The position numbers and the translations under genes were made by a program. From contig QCHK01000003.1 in assembly GCA_003279635.1 (NCBI GenBank), positions 62,001 to 126,000 on the forward strand: DNA of 64,000 bases, written 5' to 3'. The notes under the pieces were generated by a model. It saw only the letters and a program-made list of their open reading frames with translations, did no database searches and was not told where the DNA came from. Within the stretch, counting starts at the first letter, position 1. Every line of letters begins with the position of its first letter. Positions 53,414 to 63,706 of the stretch are shown in pieces. This DNA comes from Prochlorococcus sp. AG-402-B05 (GTDB lineage Bacteria > Cyanobacteriota > Cyanobacteriia > PCC-6307 > Cyanobiaceae).

Positions 53414-54592
53414 ATGAAGGCGATGATCCTAGCTGCTGGGAAAGGAACCCGAGTTCAGCCGATCACGCATGTGATTCCAAAGCCAATGATTCCTATCCTT
53501 CAGAAACCTGTAATGGAGTTTCTGTTGGAACTCCTTAAGGATCATGGTTTTACTGAGGTTATGGTCAATGTTTCCCATTTAGCAGAGGAAATAGAAAATT
53601 ATTTTCGAGATGGACAAAGATTTGGAGTTGAAATTGCATACAGCTTTGAAGGCCGTATTGAAGACGGAGAATTAATTGGTGATGCACTTGGGTCAGCGGG
53701 CGGTCTGAAAAAAATTCAAGATTTTCAAAAGTTTTTTGATGATACTTTTGTCGTTCTGTGTGGAGATGCACTAATTGATTTGGATTTATCTGAAGCAGTA
53801 AAACGACATAAAGAAAAAGGTGCTTTGGCTAGTTTGATTACTAAACGTGTCTCTAAAGATCAAGTAAGTAGTTATGGCGTTGTTGTAACTGATGAAGAGG
53901 ATCGAGTTAAAGCTTTTCAAGAAAAACCTTCTATAGATAATGCGCTAGGCGATACGATTAATACTGGAATTTATTTATTTGAGCCAGAAATTTTTAATTA
54001 TATTCCATCTGGAAAACCCTTTGATATTGGCTCAGATTTGTTCCCAAAATTAGTAGAGGAAGGAGCAGCTTTCTATGCTTTACCTATGGATTTTGAGTGG
54101 GTTGATATTGGTAAAGTACCAGATTATTGGAGAGCAATCAGAAATGTACTTAAAGGTGATGTTAGACAGGTTGAAATTCCAGGAAAGCAAGTAAGACCAG
54201 GAATCTATACTGGTTTAAATGTTGCAGCTAATTGGGATAAAATAAATGTGAAAGGACCTATATATGTTGGTGGAATGACAAGGATTGAAGATGGTGTAAC
54301 TATCGTTGGTCCTTCTATGATTGGTCCCAGTTGTTGTATTTGTGAAGGTGCAACAATTGATAATTCAATAATCTTTGATTATTCATTAATTGGGCCAGGA
54401 GTTCAACTTGTTGAAAAGTTAGTCTTTGGTAGATATTGTGTTGGTAAAGAAGGAGATCACTTTGATTTACAGGAAGCTGCTTTGGATTGGTTAATAACTG
54501 ATGCTAGAAGACAGGACTTAGGCGAACCGTCACCTCAACAAAAAGCAATGGCTGAATTATTAGGTACTGATCTGATTGGTTCTTCTAATTAA
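53414..54592 (+). CDS. NDP-sugar pyrophosphorylase / mannose-1-phosphate guanylyltransferase-like
   Basis: 392 aa. Nucleotidyltransferase domain with AAGKGTRVQPITHVIPKPM and GDALIDLDL (metal-binding GD), followed by a left-handed beta-helix with repeated hexads (GVTIVGPSMIGPSCCICEGA). It makes a nucleotide sugar from sugar-1-phosphate; GDP-mannose or dTDP/UDP-glucose are all possible. Convergent with metF (8-nt overlap). Confidence 0.88.
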   Translation: MKAMILAAGKGTRVQPITHVIPKPMIPILQKPVMEFLLELLKDHGFTEVMVNVSHLAEEIENYFRDGQRFGVEIAYSFEGRIEDGELIGDALGSAGGLKKIQDFQKFFDDTFVVLCGDALIDLDLSEAVKRHKEKGALASLITKRVSKDQVSSYGVVVTDEEDRVKAFQEKPSIDNALGDTINTGIYLFEPEIFNYIPSGKPFDIGSDLFPKLVEEGAAFYALPMDFEWVDIGKVPDYWRAIRNVLKGDVRQVEIPGKQVRPGIYTGLNVAANWDKINVKGPIYVGGMTRIEDGVTIVGPSMIGPSCCICEGATIDNSIIFDYSLIGPGVQLVEKLVFGRYCVGKEGDHFDLQEAALDWLITDARRQDLGEPSPQQKAMAELLGTDLIGSSN

Positions 54593-55466
54593 TATTTGCT
54601 CTATCTAAAATTATCGGTATTTGTTGTTCTGCTTTAACGGCCATAAGGTGAACTCCTTGAGCAATACCTAGAAAACTTTTTACTTGGTCAGCAGCAATTG
54701 ATATACCTTCATCAATAGGGTTTGATGAACTTTCAAGTCTAGAAATAATTGATTCGGGTATGCGTGCCCCCGGTACTACACGATTGATGAATTGTGCATT
54801 CTTGGCAGATTTGAGTAGAAAAACTCCAGCCAAAACAGGAATTTTCATAGGCTCTGTTATTTCTTTGCAAAATCGTTCAAGAATTTTAGGATCCATAACC
54901 ATTTGAGTTTGAAGGAAATTTGCACCCGCGGTTTTTTTGAGTTCTATTCTCCTTCTTAAGCCATCAAACCCTCTGCAATTCGGATCAGCTGCAGCTCCAG
55001 CAAATAAATTAGTTGGGCCATCAGGTAATAAAACAGACACTGGATCTATTCCTTTGTTAAGTGATGTGACTTGGTTGATAAGCTCTATTGAGTTGAAGTC
55101 TTGAACTGATTTGGCTTGAGATTGGTCTCCTACTCGCACAGGATCGCCAGTTAAACAGAGGATATTTGTTATCCCTAGAGCATGTGCTCCTAGTAATTCA
55201 GCTTGTAATGCGATTCGATTTCTATCCCTACATGATAATTGTAAGACTGGTTCAAGGTTTGCCTCTAAAAGCAGCTTGCATAAGGCTAAGCTACTCATTC
55301 TCATGATTGCCCTGCTGCCATCTGTAACGTTAAAAGCATGTACAAGGTCTTTTAATTTGATGGCTTTTGCAAGAGCTAAAGCTGTACTGCCACCTCTAGG
55401 AGGCATGATTTCAGCAGTAATAGCTGACAAGCCAGATTCAAGACGATTTTGAAGTTTAGATTTCAC
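54585..55466 (-). CDS. metF: 5,10-methylenetetrahydrofolate reductase
   Basis: 293 aa TIM-barrel flavoenzyme: AEIMPPRGGS, LEPVLQLSCRDRNRIALQ, ILCLTGDP and FLQTQMVMD are diagnostic MetF motifs (FAD and folate site). It produces 5-methyl-THF for methionine synthesis. Divergent from the PedR-like gene. Confidence 0.92.
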   Translation of the reverse strand: MKSKLQNRLESGLSAITAEIMPPRGGSTALALAKAIKLKDLVHAFNVTDGSRAIMRMSSLALCKLLLEANLEPVLQLSCRDRNRIALQAELLGAHALGITNILCLTGDPVRVGDQSQAKSVQDFNSIELINQVTSLNKGIDPVSVLLPDGPTNLFAGAAADPNCRGFDGLRRRIELKKTAGANFLQTQMVMDPKILERFCKEITEPMKIPVLAGVFLLKSAKNAQFINRVVPGARIPESIISRLESSSNPIDEGISIAADQVKSFLGIAQGVHLMAVKAEQQIPIILDRANIN

Positions 55467-55549
55467 ATGTATTTTTACTAGATAATTACTATCGGTGATT
55501 AAAGGCCCTAATCTAAGTATTATTAATTAATGAGTTGTGAGTGAGGGGA

Positions 55550-55822
55550 ATGTTTACAGGAGAGATCGCTAATTCGTCCCACATGGGACTCTCAGCTAGG
55601 GAAATGGAGATCATTGGATTAGTTGCAGATGGTCTGACTAATCAGGAGATTGCTGAAAAGCTGACAATTAGCAAAAGGACCGTAGACAATCATGTCAGCA
55701 ATATGTTTACGAAAACAGGCTCTAAAAACAGAGTGGCTTTGTTGAACTGGGCAATGGATCATGGAAAAATTTGCCGAGATGGATTCAATTGTTGTTCATT
55801 GCCCGATGAAACAGATTCTTAA
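55550..55822 (+). CDS. pedR: Small LuxR-type regulator, PedR-like
   Basis: 90 aa from ATG 55550 (GTG 55541 adds three residues). It has no receiver domain and consists of a LuxR/FixJ HTH (LSAREMEIIGLVADGLTNQE, KLTISKRTVDNHVSNMFTK) and a C-terminal CRDGFNCCSLP with three cysteines. This matches the cyanobacterial PedR, whose activity follows photosynthetic electron transport through thioredoxin. The redox role is by family. Confidence 0.8.
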   Translation: MFTGEIANSSHMGLSAREMEIIGLVADGLTNQEIAEKLTISKRTVDNHVSNMFTKTGSKNRVALLNWAMDHGKICRDGFNCCSLPDETDS

Positions 55823-55827
55823 TAGAA

Positions 55828-55977
55828 CTAATTATTCTCTCCCTCAGTAATATCTGATAAGGGCATTAGAGAAAATTCAATTGATGACAACTCAAATAAT
55901 TTTGCATAGGCGATGCAAGCTTCCTTGTCAGAACAAGTGAATCGAAGGATACCTTCTTTGTCGTAAAGACCAAACAA
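55828..55977 (-). CDS. Short conserved-looking ORF (49 aa)
   Basis: TTG 55977 to TAG 55828, 49 aa: it begins FGLYDKEGILRFTCSDKEAC, then IAYAKLFELSSIEFSLMPL. The frame is open upstream to 56019 with a CILCKRYN stretch, suggesting a rarer upstream start (63 aa). Codon content is protein-like. The gap between pedR and CYTH gene (55823-56063) holds nothing else. Function unknown. Confidence 0.5.
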   Translation of the reverse strand: MFGLYDKEGILRFTCSDKEACIAYAKLFELSSIEFSLMPLSDITEGENN

Positions 55978-56063
55978 GTTATACCTCTTGCAAAGGATGC
56001 ATAAATCGCTGGAAATTATCTAGCGATTGTTAAGACAATCTAAAGGACAGGCTGCCTTTTTGT

Positions 56064-56564
56064 TTAGAATCTTTTGGTTTTTATCCTATCTTTTACTGAT
56101 AATTCAGAAATTGGTTTTATTGCAAGAGAAGCATTGCAAAATGATTTGATCCCAGTTATCTCTTGTCCACACCATGATGGGATTTGAATTTCTTCTGATT
56201 CAGAATTCAATTCAATTTCAGCAATTTTTAAACACGAATTTGACTCTTCAAAAACATCAACCACCCAATTTTTTTTATTTATTTTTAGCTGATGTCGAGT
56301 TTTAGTAATTTTATATTTTGATAATTGTATTAATTCAATAGCATCCTCTTTAGGAATTGAATATTCAAACTCATAGTTTATTAATCCATTTAAAGAGGAC
56401 TTTAATGTTATGTATCCTTTATTCTTATCTATAATCCTTACTCGAGTAGCCCATTCATCTTCACTTGAATTTAAGTAGGCTTGACTAAAACTCTCACTTC
56501 GTATTACCTGATTTTTCCAATTTTCATTTTCAACTAAGAATCTTCTTTCTATTTCTATGCCCAT
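56064..56564 (-). CDS. CYTH-domain triphosphatase-like protein
   Basis: 166 aa with the signature EIERRFLV (residues 4-11) and alternating charged strands (ATRVRIIDKNKGYITLKSS). Members are triphosphate tunnel enzymes hydrolysing tri/polyphosphate; a cyclase role is unlikely here. Its start is 3 nt after nadK, as last gene of the gltA-ndh-nadK run. Confidence 0.87.
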   Translation of the reverse strand: MGIEIERRFLVENENWKNQVIRSESFSQAYLNSSEDEWATRVRIIDKNKGYITLKSSLNGLINYEFEYSIPKEDAIELIQLSKYKITKTRHQLKINKKNWVVDVFEESNSCLKIAEIELNSESEEIQIPSWCGQEITGIKSFCNASLAIKPISELSVKDRIKTKRF

Positions 56565-56567
56565 AAC

Positions 56568-57476
56568 TTATTGTTTATTAGGATTGTTAAGGCTACTTGC
56601 CCAATGAAGCTTTTGAGTAATTGTCTTATAATAAGAATGATTTTCATCTAAAATTATTATTGAGGTTGAGTGATTAGATTTTTTTATTAAGCATGTGTCT
56701 TCAGCTTCAATGAGACATCCACTAGATCCATCTAACCATAACTTTATTTTTTGTTTCATACCTCTTATAGGTTTAATTACTAATTGAGATTCAGGAGGGA
56801 CAACTATTGGTCTACTGGCCAAGCTCATTGGGCAAATAGCGCTTACTATAATTGCATCTAAGGAAGGATGAATAATGGGTCCTCCAGCGGCCATAGAGTA
56901 AGCAGTTGACCCTGTTGGAGTAGAGAAGATAAGTCCATCTCCCTTGTATCTATCTACAGCTTCACCATCTATTTCAAGGGCGAGGCTGCAAGTAGGTGCA
57001 ATCTCATCTGTACAAGATCTTAAATAAAAATCATTTAACGCAAAAAATGATTTTTTAATTGTGGTTTCATTATTGTTCTTTTCTCTAAAAACAGTTGCTT
57101 CAAGCATCATTCTTTTTTGGATATTAAATCTATTATTTGAAACTCTTTCCCAAAAAGTTTCTTGCTTTAAGATCTGACGATCATGGGTCAAAAAGCCTAG
57201 ATTCCCTCCAACATTAAAACTTAAAATAGGTATGTTTTTCGGGGATAAATATCTTGCGGCTCTTAAAACTGTTCCATCGCCTCCTAGAACAATAGTGATT
57301 TCTGGTAAAACCTCAGATTTTAAAAATAATTGATTAATGTTATTGGTTTCATTACTTATTTCGGAAAATAAAACTTTTTTCCCATAACCTTCAATTATTT
57401 TTTTACAATTTAAGGTTTCTTTGTATGCAGTATCACTATCTGATCTATATAAGATCCAGATCAGATTTGTTGTCAT
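56568..57476 (-). CDS. nadK: NAD kinase
   Basis: 302 aa: GGDGTVLRAARYLSP and FNVGGNLGFLTH (catalytic GGDG), NDFYLRSC, GDGLIFSTPTGSTAYSMAAGG. It phosphorylates NAD to NADP. A short gap (9 nt) after ndhE and 3 nt before the CYTH gene link it to the NDH operon. Confidence 0.93.
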   Translation of the reverse strand: MTTNLIWILYRSDSDTAYKETLNCKKIIEGYGKKVLFSEISNETNNINQLFLKSEVLPEITIVLGGDGTVLRAARYLSPKNIPILSFNVGGNLGFLTHDRQILKQETFWERVSNNRFNIQKRMMLEATVFREKNNNETTIKKSFFALNDFYLRSCTDEIAPTCSLALEIDGEAVDRYKGDGLIFSTPTGSTAYSMAAGGPIIHPSLDAIIVSAICPMSLASRPIVVPPESQLVIKPIRGMKQKIKLWLDGSSGCLIEAEDTCLIKKSNHSTSIIILDENHSYYKTITQKLHWASSLNNPNKQ

Positions 57477-57485
57477 TAAAAATAT

Positions 57486-57815
57486 CTACCATTTGAGTAG
57501 ATTAAAACTTTCCATATCAATAGTAACTCTATTTCTATACAAGGAAAGTAGTATTGCTAGTCCAACTGCCGCCTCGGCTGCGGCTACGGTAATAACAAAA
57601 ATTGAAAATACTTGCCCTCTAATTAATGATCCATCTACATAGGATGAAAAACTCATAAGATTTATATTTACTGCGTTTAACATTAATTCTATGCTCATTA
57701 AAACACGAACCGCATTTCGACTATTTATTAATCCCCACACACCTGTGCAGAAAAGGAATGCAGCAACTATGAGATAAGCCTGAAGAGGGACTGGTCCAAT
57801 TGTACTTTCTAACAT
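57486..57815 (-). CDS. ndhE: NDH-1 subunit NdhE (NuoK-type)
   Basis: 109 aa with three membrane spans; [38 protein letters not shown] and the [14 protein letters not shown] span carry the proton-path Glu residues of NuoK. 34 nt after ndhG. Confidence 0.93.
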   Translation of the reverse strand: MLESTIGPVPLQAYLIVAAFLFCTGVWGLINSRNAVRVLMSIELMLNAVNINLMSFSSYVDGSLIRGQVFSIFVITVAAAEAAVGLAILLSLYRNRVTIDMESFNLLKW

Positions 57816-57849
57816 AATTAGTATATAAAAGCTATGTATAAAATTGATT

Positions 57850-58452
57850 TCATTTTATACTATTTTCGGAAAGAAGAGGAACTTTCTTATCACTTAAGGA
57901 CTTTTGATTCTTTAAATCATTTATATCAGCTGCTGGAATTGATACATCTCTTCTTGCTAATACGATTGCTCCAATCATAGCCATTAATAATAGAATCGAA
58001 GCAAGTTCAAAAGGTAATAAATAATCTGTGAATAGATGTTCACCTATTCTCTCAGTTGCTTCTTCACCAATAGAGGTTGGTCCTGGTAAGTTCCATTTGG
58101 TGGTAATGCTAACCCGCAATAATAGGATTAATAATCCACCACAAACCCCACCAGATATAAATTTTCTAGTTCTAAGACCTTTAATTGGTTTTAACTTTTC
58201 TTTATTATTAACTAACATAATTGCAAATAATATCAAAACATTTACAGCTCCTACATATACAAGAATTTGAGCTGCAGCGACAAAACTAGCATTTAGCAAA
58301 AGATATAAACCTGCTACAGCCATAAATACTCCGCCTAATAAAAATGCTGAGTAAACAATATTTTCTAATAAAACAACTGCCAAACTTCCAGAAACTATGA
58401 CGGCACTAAGAATTAAAAAGCAAATTAATTCTGTTGAATAAGCGATATTCAT
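57850..58452 (-). CDS. ndhG: NDH-1 subunit NdhG (NuoJ-type)
   Basis: 200 aa with five spans; [20 protein letters not shown] and [19 protein letters not shown] are typical NuoJ/NdhG. ATG overlaps the ndhI stop by 4 nt (ATGA). Confidence 0.93.
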   Translation of the reverse strand: MNIAYSTELICFLILSAVIVSGSLAVVLLENIVYSAFLLGGVFMAVAGLYLLLNASFVAAAQILVYVGAVNVLILFAIMLVNNKEKLKPIKGLRTRKFISGGVCGGLLILLLRVSITTKWNLPGPTSIGEEATERIGEHLFTDYLLPFELASILLLMAMIGAIVLARRDVSIPAADINDLKNQKSLSDKKVPLLSENSIK

Positions 58453-59105
58453 GTGTTAGTAGAATTTAATTTATTTGGAACAATATCCGACGAATTATTA
58501 TTACCTTTTTCTTCTGATTTCTCTGCTTGCAGTTCTTTTATAATCTGACTTGGAAGCTTACCTGCTCTTTGTTGGTTCGCGGGTAATTCATGAGGGTCCA
58601 TTATGCCCTTTGGCAAATAGGGTAATTCTCTGAGAGGACGAACTGATGGATCTGAAGTTACGCTTGTTGGTAGTCTTCCAAGAGCAACATTATCGTAGTT
58701 AAGGCTATGTCTATCAAATGCAGACAGTTCATATTCTTCTGTCATTGATAAGCAATTTGTAGGGCAATATTCAACGCAATTTCCACAAAAAATACATGCA
58801 CCAAAGTCAATAGAATAATTTCTCAATTCTTTTTTCTTAGTTTCTTTATTCATTACCCAATCAACGACTGGCAGATTGATTGGGCATACCCTTACGCAAA
58901 CCTCGCATGCAATGCACTTATCAAATTCATAATGAATCCTCCCTCTATAACGCTCAGAGGGTATTAGTTTTTCGTAAGGGTATTGAACCGTTACAGGCCT
59001 TCGACGCATGTGGTCGAACGTAACTCCTAGTCCATTAACTAAATATTTTGCTGCACTAACTGCTTCTTTAGTGTAGTCGGCAACTTTTTCAAGGAAACCA
59101 AGCAT
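58449..59105 (-). CDS. ndhI: NDH-1 iron-sulfur subunit NdhI
   Basis: 218 aa with two 4Fe-4S motifs [12 protein letters not shown] and [12 protein letters not shown]. It carries clusters N6a/N6b in the peripheral arm, taking electrons from ferredoxin. Overlaps ndhG by 4 nt; 108 nt after ndhA. Confidence 0.95.
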   Translation of the reverse strand: MLGFLEKVADYTKEAVSAAKYLVNGLGVTFDHMRRRPVTVQYPYEKLIPSERYRGRIHYEFDKCIACEVCVRVCPINLPVVDWVMNKETKKKELRNYSIDFGACIFCGNCVEYCPTNCLSMTEEYELSAFDRHSLNYDNVALGRLPTSVTSDPSVRPLRELPYLPKGIMDPHELPANQQRAGKLPSQIIKELQAEKSEEKGNNNSSDIVPNKLNSTNT

Positions 59106-59213
59106 ATTAAATTTGATGCCGGCGGTCTATGTCTACAGTAATCATTATACAGTTTTTTTCAATTAAATGTAGGTACTTTTACTTAAAAAACTAGCTAGTG
59201 TGTTGCTTTTCTA

Positions 59214-60332
59214 TTATCCGCCAAATGTCATCGGAAATGCCAATTTAAGTGAAGCAGTTACAAGTAAATTGACCAAAGAAATAGGTAAAAGAAACTTCCA
59301 GCCTAAATCAAGTAGTTGATCAATCCGAACTCTTGGAGTAGTCCATCTCAATAAGATTGCTAGAAAAACCAGTAAATAAGCCTTAAGGATTGTCATTACA
59401 ATTCCAAGAGACGCAGCAATAATTTGAACTATTGGATTATCAATTGAAAGACCTATCAATGATGAAAACCAATCAATTGAGATTGGAAAACCCCATCCTC
59501 CCAAGTACAGAACAGAAACAAGTAAAGCAGATAAAACAAGATTGATATATCCAGCTAAGTAAAACAGAGCAAATTTCATACCTGAATACTCAGTTTGATA
59601 ACCAGCTACAAGCTCTTCTTCTGCCTCTGGTAAATCAAAAGGTAGTCTCTCGCATTCAGCTAATGCACAGATCCAAAAAATAATAAAACCTACAGGTTGT
59701 CGCCATATATTCCAGCTAAGTAAGCCGGCAGTATTTTGTTGCTCAACTATGTCAACAGTGCTCAATGAATTGCTCATCATAACTATGGCCAAAACTGCTA
59801 GCGCTAATGGAATTTCATAACTAATTGATTGAGCGGCAGCTCTCAGTCCACCTAGTAAAGAATATTTATTATTGGAAGAGTAGCCACTCATCAGTAAACC
59901 AATTGGTTGAATGCTACTTAGGGCAATCCACAAAAAGATTCCTATACCTACATTACTAATTAACAGATTTTGACCAAAGGGAACAATTAGCCAAGATAGA
60001 ATAACTGGCACTAAAACTAATATTGGACCAACTGTAAAAAGAACACTGTCAGCCCTTGCTGGAATAATGTCTTCTTTTACTAAAAGTTTCAAACCGTCTG
60101 CCATTGGCTGAAGAATACCAAGTGCACCTGCATATTCAGGCCCAATTCTTTGTTGAGCTGCTGCAGAAATTTTTCGTTCAAGCCAAACTGTTACTAATAC
60201 ACCAATGACAGCTGATACCAATACTAAAAGCATTGGAAGAGGGATCCATAAAAGGTGTGCTAATTCATGAGATAAACCAAGGTTTTGAACACCTTGGGTA
60301 AAACTCATTTCAAGGTCTATACCTGAATTCAC
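59214..60332 (-). CDS. ndhA: NDH-1 subunit NdhA (NuoH-type)
   Basis: 372 aa with about eight spans; [20 protein letters not shown] and the [20 protein letters not shown] loop are NuoH signatures at the quinone site. First ndh gene of the ndhA-I-G-E order, 75 nt after gltA. Confidence 0.95.
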   Translation of the reverse strand: MNSGIDLEMSFTQGVQNLGLSHELAHLLWIPLPMLLVLVSAVIGVLVTVWLERKISAAAQQRIGPEYAGALGILQPMADGLKLLVKEDIIPARADSVLFTVGPILVLVPVILSWLIVPFGQNLLISNVGIGIFLWIALSSIQPIGLLMSGYSSNNKYSLLGGLRAAAQSISYEIPLALAVLAIVMMSNSLSTVDIVEQQNTAGLLSWNIWRQPVGFIIFWICALAECERLPFDLPEAEEELVAGYQTEYSGMKFALFYLAGYINLVLSALLVSVLYLGGWGFPISIDWFSSLIGLSIDNPIVQIIAASLGIVMTILKAYLLVFLAILLRWTTPRVRIDQLLDLGWKFLLPISLVNLLVTASLKLAFPMTFGG

Positions 60333-60407
60333 TTCTTACATATGTTCTATTAACAAGGTTAGTGTAATTTTGAATTAATTTTAAATTCGAAAAAAATAAA
60401 TTTCAAA

Positions 60408-61535
60408 TTATCTGCTTTCAACAGGCTTCCAATTTCTCATTTTTGCTCCTTCATAAATTTGTGATGGTCTGAAAATTCTATTTGCTCCAAGTTGTTCTCT
60501 CCAGTGAGCCAACCAACCAGCAACTCTGGAAATAGCAAAAACTGGTGTAAATAAATCTCGAGGAATACCTAGCTTTCGATAAACAAGTCCGGAATAAAAG
60601 TCAACATTTGGGAATATACCTTTGGGCCCCAGCTTGGAAATAGCTTCTTCTTCAAGTGCTTTGGCTACTTCATACATTTCATCTTTACCAAATTCCGAGA
60701 AAAGTTCCTCTGCGAAGGCTTGTAAAATTGTTGCTCTAGGGTCTTTGACACGATATTCCCTGTGTCCAAAGCCCATGATTTTCCTTTTTTTTGCAATTGC
60801 ATCATTGAGAAATGAAGAGGCTTCATCAGGTCTTCCAATTTCTTCTAGCATTGCTATCACATCTTCATTGGCCCCTCCATGAAGAGGACCGGCTAATGTC
60901 CCAACGGCAGAAGCGACGACGGCATAAGGATCAGTCAATGTGCTTGCAGTTACTCTTGCGCTAAACGTACTTGCATTGAGACTGTGCTCGGCATGAAGAA
61001 TTAAACATCTGTCGAAAACTCTTGCTGCAAGAGGATTTGGCTCCCTCTCGGTGAGCATATAAAGGAAATTGGAAGAGTAAGGTAAATCATCTTGCGGTTG
61101 AATTGGATCGTCTCCTTTTCTTATTTGCTCGAAAGCAGCAACCATAGTTGGAATTTTTGCAATCAACCTCACTACTGCGTCGTAGATATATTTTGGATCA
61201 TCAATTGCTCTTCGAGAATAAAAGAGGCCCAAAGATGCAGCACTTGCTTGAAGAGCATCCATAGGATGCCCAGACTCTGGAAAACACTTGAGCATATCTC
61301 TAATTCTAAAGCTCACTCGTCTATGCATTTGAACGTCCTTTTCAAATTTCTCAAGCTCATGATCAGTGGGAAGTTCTCCCCAGATCAAGAGAAATGCAGT
61401 TTCTAAAAAACTACTTTTTTGGGCTAGCTCAGATATTGGATAACCTCTGTAGCTAAGCCTTCCTTCTGTTCCATTTATTTCGCATATCCCTGAGTTGGTT
61501 ACTGGAACCCCTTCCAAGCCTGGCTTTAGAACCAA
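60408..61535 (-). CDS. gltA: Citrate synthase
   Basis: 375 aa from TTG 61535 (no ATG is available upstream in frame). Catalytic His in LILHAEHSLNAS and in GFGHREYRVKDPRA, plus Asp in NVDFYSG, form the triad. It makes citrate for the incomplete cyanobacterial cycle and 2-oxoglutarate supply. Upstream of ndhA on the same strand. Confidence 0.93.
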   Translation of the reverse strand: MVLKPGLEGVPVTNSGICEINGTEGRLSYRGYPISELAQKSSFLETAFLLIWGELPTDHELEKFEKDVQMHRRVSFRIRDMLKCFPESGHPMDALQASAASLGLFYSRRAIDDPKYIYDAVVRLIAKIPTMVAAFEQIRKGDDPIQPQDDLPYSSNFLYMLTEREPNPLAARVFDRCLILHAEHSLNASTFSARVTASTLTDPYAVVASAVGTLAGPLHGGANEDVIAMLEEIGRPDEASSFLNDAIAKKRKIMGFGHREYRVKDPRATILQAFAEELFSEFGKDEMYEVAKALEEEAISKLGPKGIFPNVDFYSGLVYRKLGIPRDLFTPVFAISRVAGWLAHWREQLGANRIFRPSQIYEGAKMRNWKPVESR

Positions 61536-61671
61536 ATTAGTTGTCTTTTTTTCGTTATCTATGGCTTTAGCTCCTGCAAAATCAGTTTTCTGTTCAATTG
61601 AAAAAATTCCAACTCGAACTTTATTTTATAGAATTTAACTATATTTTTAATATAGCACTTTAAAATTTTTA

Positions 61672-63258
61672 TTAACTTGTTTTTAAGTTGATTTTAACTT
61701 TAATGAAGTCTGGATAATTAATTGTAGGGACTGCAATAGCTATATCAATATCCTGAGGAGGATTTAGTGTGTTTCCTGACATGGTTTTCAATAAGATATA
61801 TGGATAGAAACTATTTAAAATTGCTTTAGTTTTTTCTTTCCCTAAATGAATTCTCAGGACATCATCAAAATCATTAAATTTATCTATATTCTGTTCATTA
61901 TCTGAATAATTTTTTAGGTAGTTTGTATTATCAAAATTTGATATAGAAGATAAGTTTTGACTCCAAATGTAAGTCTCTTCATCTTCTTCGACAATTGCCT
62001 CGATTTTATCTTTTAACTCATATGTATTATTTTCATTTGTACTTATTTTTGACCAAATCTCTAGCTTTCTGCTTTTGAAATCTAGATTTGAATTCAAAAA
62101 ATTCTCTTTTTTTAGAATATCATTTATCTCTGTCTTTCTCGTATCAGATTTCCTAGTTAAAATCAACCAGTCTTTATCATTTATCCAAATCAAATTTCCT
62201 TGAGAGTTTTCAAGAATTATTTTTAAGAGCTCAGAATAATCTGAGGTTGTTGATTCTTTGATAATAGAGGCTATTAGCTTTTGATATGGATGGACAGAAT
62301 CTTTCTGGAAATATTGCTTGGGATTGTCAACTAATATGTAATCCCCAGGCAATTTAGATTCTTTTTTTATATCAATTAAATTATAATTAATATCTTTAAC
62401 TGGCATTTTAGTTTTAATATTGTAAGCTAATATTCCTTCTAAGTTTAATTTATTTTTATCTATATTTACAGAAGATAGTAAATTATCTACCTTATTTATC
62501 TCAAATAATTTTTCTTCTTGACCTATAAGGTTTAAAATTTTTTTTGGAGATATTTCTAATAATAATAACCCGTCTTTAAGATTATCTTTTAATTGAATAT
62601 TTTTATACTTTTTCTTTGTATTTAATATATTGCTATCTACTTTCTCTATTGAAGATTGTATGATTTTAGGATTAGATGATATTAAAAGATTATCTTTATC
62701 ATTAGCAAAGTAGATTGAGTTGTTTGAATTAATTTGTTTTGAAATTATTTCTGTTTTTGAGGTGCTTATTTTATTGCTTGAATTGTTACTCTCAACAACA
62801 ATTTTTGATCCTAAAAAAGATTCTAATTCTTTTTCAATATTTACATCTTCTTTTATTGCCAAGACTGTCATCCAATCACTAAGAGTTTGTTCGTTTGAAT
62901 CCAATACAGCAAAGCTCCCATAATCTCCTACCCATTTTGAGATGTCTTTTGCAAAATCAAAGCCAATTAATTCAAATGAAGTATCTCTAATAAAACTTAT
63001 TTTTTTGTTTATTGCATTTTTATTAACTTTATCTTGATAATTTTCGATGTACTTTGGAAGTATGTTTGGATTCAGTTTCCAGTGGAAAACGAGATCAGAA
63101 TTCGTTGGTATGTATTTTGAGGAAGTCGGAGCATTGAATGATTGTTCATTGAACTTAGGGATTTGCGTAAGATGATTATTGCGCCAGATAAATATCCCAG
63201 TCAAAAGTGAAAAAATTATTATTGCAGATATTAAAAAATAAGTTTGACGTGATTTCAT
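61672..63258 (-). CDS. DUF3352 family membrane-anchored protein
   Basis: 528 aa: an N-terminal membrane anchor (TYFLISAIIIFSLLTGIFIW) and a long beta-rich external domain with PTNSDLVFHWKLNPNILP and LLISSNPKIIQ repeats, the DUF3352 layout. Extracytoplasmic and lysine/serine-rich; function unknown. The 136-nt gap to gltA holds only an AT-rich hairpin. 77 nt from the divergent rhodanese gene. Confidence 0.8.
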   Translation of the reverse strand: MKSRQTYFLISAIIIFSLLTGIFIWRNNHLTQIPKFNEQSFNAPTSSKYIPTNSDLVFHWKLNPNILPKYIENYQDKVNKNAINKKISFIRDTSFELIGFDFAKDISKWVGDYGSFAVLDSNEQTLSDWMTVLAIKEDVNIEKELESFLGSKIVVESNNSSNKISTSKTEIISKQINSNNSIYFANDKDNLLISSNPKIIQSSIEKVDSNILNTKKKYKNIQLKDNLKDGLLLLEISPKKILNLIGQEEKLFEINKVDNLLSSVNIDKNKLNLEGILAYNIKTKMPVKDINYNLIDIKKESKLPGDYILVDNPKQYFQKDSVHPYQKLIASIIKESTTSDYSELLKIILENSQGNLIWINDKDWLILTRKSDTRKTEINDILKKENFLNSNLDFKSRKLEIWSKISTNENNTYELKDKIEAIVEEDEETYIWSQNLSSISNFDNTNYLKNYSDNEQNIDKFNDFDDVLRIHLGKEKTKAILNSFYPYILLKTMSGNTLNPPQDIDIAIAVPTINYPDFIKVKINLKTS

Positions 63259-63335
63259 TTGTTACTATTTGAGCGTTTGTATCCTTTTTGAACTTTTGAT
63301 AATCGAAAGTTTAATCTTTACTTAGAATTATAAAT

Positions 63336-63692
63336 ATGAACCAGAATATTCCTTTAAATATATCTCCAAAAGAGTTAAATAAAATTTTAGAAGATGATTC
63401 TTCTGAAAAACCATTTATTGTAGATGTGAGGGAGGATAATGAAATCGCTATTGCTTCATTTTCATTCTCAGTATTACATCTACCTTTGAGTAAAGCTGCA
63501 AACTGGTCAGCCAAAATAGGTGAGCTGTTACCGAAGGATCAGCCAATTGTTGTTGTCTGCCATGCGGGTGTGAGAAGTCTGAACTTTGGTATTTGGCTTT
63601 TAGAACTAGGAATAGCTAAAAGTGTTTTAAATCTTGTCGGGGGAATAGATGCTTGGAGTACTGATGTTGATCAATCTGTTCCAAGGTACTAA
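63336..63692 (+). CDS. Single-domain rhodanese-like sulfurtransferase
   Basis: 118 aa. The active Cys lies in VVVCHAGVRS; FIVDVREDNEIAIASF and LNLVGGIDAWS are the typical strands of a single rhodanese domain. It moves sulfane sulfur or acts as a sulfur carrier. Convergent with trpB (14-nt gap). Confidence 0.9.
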   Translation: MNQNIPLNISPKELNKILEDDSSEKPFIVDVREDNEIAIASFSFSVLHLPLSKAANWSAKIGELLPKDQPIVVVCHAGVRSLNFGIWLLELGIAKSVLNLVGGIDAWSTDVDQSVPRY

Positions 63693-63706
63693 TAGGCTTC
63701 TATTTT

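Noticed and set aside
59185-59199. Short ACTAGCTAGT palindrome between ndhI and ndhA
   Set aside because: Ten bases only, no flanking signal; could be chance.
61640-61660. CTATAT/ATATAG hairpin between gltA and the DUF3352 gene as a terminator
   Set aside because: AT-only stem and no T-run on the relevant strand.
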